Below, piece by piece: positions 54,411 through 64,000 of a stretch of 64,000 nt of DNA. The notes below the pieces were generated by a model. That model did not search any database and was not told the DNA's origin. It was given only the letters and a program-made list of their open reading frames with translations. The DNA is taken from NCBI RefSeq assembly GCF_963675165.1, contig NC_087388.1, positions 6,646,172 to 6,710,171 on the forward strand, written 5' to 3'. The number at the start of each line of letters is the position of its first letter. The stretch's first letter is position 1. The translations under genes were made by a program, and so were the position numbers. This DNA is from Halichondria panicea (Eukaryota > Porifera > Demospongiae > Suberitida > Halichondriidae).

Positions 54411-54608
54411 ACTGCCTATAGTAACAACTAATACAGTCTCTATGTTTCTTAGTAGACATTTATATGCATTGTGTGTGTGTGTGTGTGTGACTAAATTAGA
54501 GTACAATGTTTATGACGTAACGGTGAACCTCTTTCTGGGCATGCGCATACTGAACCCACGTGCGAATATCTGTGCGACATGTCTGAGCATGTAGAGTACT
54601 CTCTACTC
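54411..54608. other. DLD 3' flank
   Basis: Contains a short (GT)n at 54470-54488 and a TGACGTAA site near 54512. No gene seen. Confidence 0.5.
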
Positions 54609-54650
54609 TGACGTCATGGTCTGGAATATTCCCAGATCCAGTTCCAGAAG
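54609..54650 (+). promoter_or_regulatory. Candidate promoter: perfect CRE and two heat-shock half elements
   Basis: TGACGTCA (54609-54616) is a perfect CRE/ATF palindrome. Directly after it come GGAATATTCC (54623-54632) and TTCCAGAA (54042-type inverted half sites at 54642-54649), which resemble inverted heat-shock half elements, though their spacing to each other is not canonical. A donor-like AGAG|GTGAGT follows at 54702. Confidence 0.4.
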
Positions 54651-57480
54651 CTCAGCTCAGTTCCTTTGAATTGAAGATTGCGAAGTGTCTTGCTGGAGAG
54701 GTGAGTTTCTTTACTTGTAGCTCGCATGTTTGCAGGAATCTTAGGCTGGGAAGCATTTGAAGCATTATAGCATTTTTTGATCTCTCAATTTATTATTAAT
54801 TTTACAGGAGCTGCTCAAGTATTCTCCGTGCAGTCATGAGCAGTATCTGCAGAGATCATCCATGCGTGCAGTGCAGTGCAGTGGAGGCTCTCTGAATTGT
54901 AAGTGTCTACTCACTTCATAGCTAGCTAGCTGTTCGTAGCTCGTATAGCGTTCTCGCAGCGTGTAGTGCAGACATAGCAGTTGTTAATTGTTGAAGGCGT
55001 TGTGGTTGATGGATGATTTGCTGCTTTGCTGTAATGTTTCATGTTTCAATAGTGTGGCCCTTCTTGGTGACTGTGAGGTATTAAGTAGGTTGTGCAGTTT
55101 AATAGATACATACTTGCCAGCACAACGCATGTGCAGTTAGCTAGCTAGCTAGATATACGCATGCCTGTAAAGATCGTACGCACACATGGCTAAGAGTCTA
55201 TTATTCTGCATGGTCTTGAACCCTTCGGGAGGGGGGGGGGGGAGGTGTCCGGAGCACTGAAGTAACCAATCAGAATGTGTGTGAAAGGTTCTTCAACAGT
55301 CGGGTCGCAGGACAGCATCTTCTTGTTCTTGGAACCGTTGTCGAACCAGCCTTCGGGGTGCAATGATGGATTACTCATGGCACTCCAGTCTACCGGAGGG
55401 AGCACTCTGCTGTTAGTACCTGCCTAATGGGAAAGCAGCACAGGGTATGTTCCTCCGGGAGCACATCCTGCCATAATAGGGAGTGTTGAGATCTCGTTAT
55501 CAGTTCCAATAGTTAGTTAGCTAGGATCCTTATAAAATAGCTAGCTATAGACAACTGCTGCTTCTTGGCTTATGCTAATCTGTTATGACGGCTTTTTTAG
55601 GATCTTAACTCTGTGCCTACTGCACATGGAATTGGTAAGTTCAGGCTTTAACTAAACTATAGGTGTGCCAAGGGAACTGTAGCCTTTGACTGGATTAGTG
55701 AAGAGTAGTTTTGAGCACTTGTGCAAGCCTTGCATGCCAGGCTTGTTGCAACTGGAGTCGACAAGGGCTTCAAGAGCAAGGAGGTGTTGTCTCTGTGAGT
55801 CTACTGTTGTTGAACCATCCCACACATTCTGGTTGATTACTTCTGTGCTCAGTTAATGGTACTCACAGTCACAGGGTCCCTTTAGTTTATTATGCCCTTA
55901 TTGTATTAGTCCCTTGGGCAAGGAAACTACTGGTGGTGGTGTTCCCTTAGTTACTGCATGGGCTTGTCAGTACTGTGACTACTGGTGAGGATAGTTCAAC
56001 AGAGGTTTGAGCTGAGGAACAGCAGGTTGCAGAGAAATGTCTTCTATCTATCTGAACTCAGCCAGTGGGTTGACGTCAGTGTCGTGGACCTGTAGTGTAC
56101 TGAACGGACGAGCATCTGTTGTGAGTATCAGCCTTGGTGAAAACAGCACGGTGGCCGCCCTCCTTGGAGGGGGTGTGAGGACTCCGGTCAGTCAAGAGGG
56201 GTTGAAGCGATTGCTTGGTACACGGTTAGCACACTAACTGTTGTACCCGTCAATCCACTGGCTGGTTTGGGCAGGCAGACGGTACTTCCCTGCAACCTAC
56301 TGCTCTCAGCTCAATCTTCTGTTGAACTATCCTCAACCAGTAGTCACAGTATTGTACAAGCCCATGCATGGTAGGGTTGGAGGTGGCCCCTTGCTAATTG
56401 CTGGGTAATTAAGTTATGTGTTATGGTCATAGAATTGGTCATCGTGGGTGGTTGGTTTTATGATACTTCTCTGCACAGTTGGTTTGGTGATGATGTTCTA
56501 TTGTGAAATTGAGATAATAATAATAGTGATCTTGTGGTGTAGTGTTGAAGTATGTGTGGTTGAATTGATTGGTGGTTGTGGTTGTCTCTATTGTCTGCCA
56601 GCAAACATCTTGAGAGTTGGTTTATTTGTGTTGTGAAATTGAATGATAATTTTCCTTGATCCCTTGTGGACAAGGACCTATTGATGGTGACAATGTTGTC
56701 AGTTGTTGTGATAATGTTGTCAGTTGTTGTCAGTTGTGTGATGATTGGTTGGTATTATGTGTCAGTATTGGGTGGAGATTTTTGATGGATCGGTTTTGTT
56801 TGAACTGCTGCGCTCAATGTAACCATGCATTTGCTTGTTCTCTTGCAGCTAGCCACAATGCACACACACAGCTAGCTCCTCCTACTAGCTACTGTTCCAT
56901 TCTCTCACTGCTTTTGTCTCCTCTCTTCCCCAGGTACAGACAAGCCATGCTGCTCTGGGACTGAAGTGTGTGGATAGTCTCACAGGACACTAGTGGCTAT
57001 GGCTATATTGTACTGTGCATTCTATTAATGTCTGCAGGTGTACTACCTAGAGGGGGAGGGGCTCATCAGAGGCTACACCCACGCAGCTGCCTAAAAGGGA
57101 GGGGCTAGGAGATACGCCCACTTTAATGAAGTATCAGTACTCTTAACATTACTTTGTGATGCAATAATCTCTGTAGGGGATGATCGCCTGCATTGCAGGA
57201 GAAGATGAATGTCTGGTATGTACATAACAGCATCTATTATTTCTCCATCTATACCTACACTAGGACCACTAATTGCTAGAGCCGCTTGAGGAGGTACCAC
57301 TCTGGTCTGCCGGCTCTTTGATAAGTCTAGTACGTCATGTCGTTCTTACCTCGACTATTTCTCCATGCTTCTCTACATTATTGCAGAATTTATTTCTATG
57401 GTACAATTATGGTTTGTGCAACTTATAATTTTTGTCACTTTAAAATTAATTATTGCATTTTTAGATTAAAAAAACAATAC
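54650..57480 (+). ncRNA. Possible spliced non-coding transcript, no conserved frame
   Basis: Downstream of the CRE are splice-like boundaries in order: a donor AG|GTGAGT near 54702, an exon-like block about 54809-54897 (TTTACAG before, GTAAGTG after), another about 55602-55634 (TTTTTTAG before, GTAAGTTC after) and acceptors near 56850 and 56934. No frame over about 70 codons is recognisable on either strand, and the sequence is GT-rich and low in repeats compared with the introns. A long non-coding RNA or an untranslated host gene would explain this; an unspliced intergenic spacer is equally possible. Two minus-strand frames (55190-55405 and 57091-57300) are noted but not supported. Confidence 0.3.
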
Positions 57481-57603
57481 AAACATTATAATGATCAATA
57501 ATATATATATTCACACAATCTTACAAAGAGATGCTAAAGATGAATTTAATACCAGTAAAAACAGCTGAATCAGTCTATTATTTAAATCTACAAGTTATAT
57601 TAA

Positions 57604-64000
<6,397 letters not shown>

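Noticed and set aside
55190-55405. A 71-codon minus-strand frame with diverse composition
   Set aside because: Its composition looks somewhat protein-like, but it has no recognised homology, an uncertain start and no supporting neighbouring exon. It could be a terminal exon of an unknown gene.
56037-56237. A 66-codon plus-strand frame within the candidate non-coding unit
   Set aside because: Short, no recognised domain, and not bounded by the splice-like sites.
56470-56760. Box C/D snoRNA in the GT-rich stretch
   Set aside because: A TGATGAT sequence resembling box C is present, but no properly placed CTGA box D or terminal stem was found.
57091-57300. A 69-codon minus-strand frame
   Set aside because: No motif recognised and no consistent splice partners upstream.

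Overview
This window is animal nuclear DNA. Genes are densely packed and split by many short GT-AG introns. The products are metazoan families: an axonemal dynein heavy chain, BLOC1S2, WDR82, a MITF/TFE bHLH-zipper factor, CLN3, an IRAK/Pelle-type kinase, a DOCK-A exchange factor, METTL18 and mitochondrial DLD. The mix of compact spacing, short introns and abundant small palindromic elements suggests an early-branching animal, probably a sponge. That assignment is inference; no species is claimed.

Layout. 1-1082: repeats, a perfect hairpin and a TATA promoter. 1083-2084 (+): intronless jacalin/aerolysin-type protein. 2436-3057 (-): BLOC1S2, head to head with 3204-29144 (+), a 62-exon dynein heavy chain whose reading frame closes through every junction (3,966 residues). 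29502-34436 (-): nine-finger C2H2 protein, head to head with WDR82 (34749-36272, +). 36427-39641 (-): a divergent small GTPase, METTL18, and a second divergent small GTPase. 40049-42980 (+): MITF/TFE factor, convergent with CLN3 (43307-47682, -). 47952-50985 (-): death-domain kinase of the IRAK family, head to head with DLD (51201-54410, +). 54411-57603: no recognisable protein gene, but a CRE-bearing candidate promoter and splice-like exons. 57604-64000 (-): 3' part of a DOCK1/2/5-type gene whose 5' end lies outside the window.

Functional themes. Three genes belong to lysosome or lysosome-related organelle biology (BLOC1S2, MITF/TFE, CLN3). DOCK and the small GTPases belong to small-GTPase signalling. 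IRAK belongs to innate immune signalling and the dynein to cilia. No operon-like co-transcription is visible; instead four pairs share short divergent promoters.

The most unusual signal is in the introns. Several minisatellites start at, or contain copies of, the host gene's own 5' splice site (CLN3 18 x 61 bp, zinc-finger gene 57 bp, DLD 3 x 50 bp, DOCK 3 copies, dynein 26 bp). Many introns end in a (CA)n tract running straight into the acceptor AG instead of a polypyrimidine tract. Three tRNA-derived SINE copies and at least four families of palindromic MITE-like elements fill much of the remaining intron space, including a nested element with a 26-bp terminal inverted repeat.
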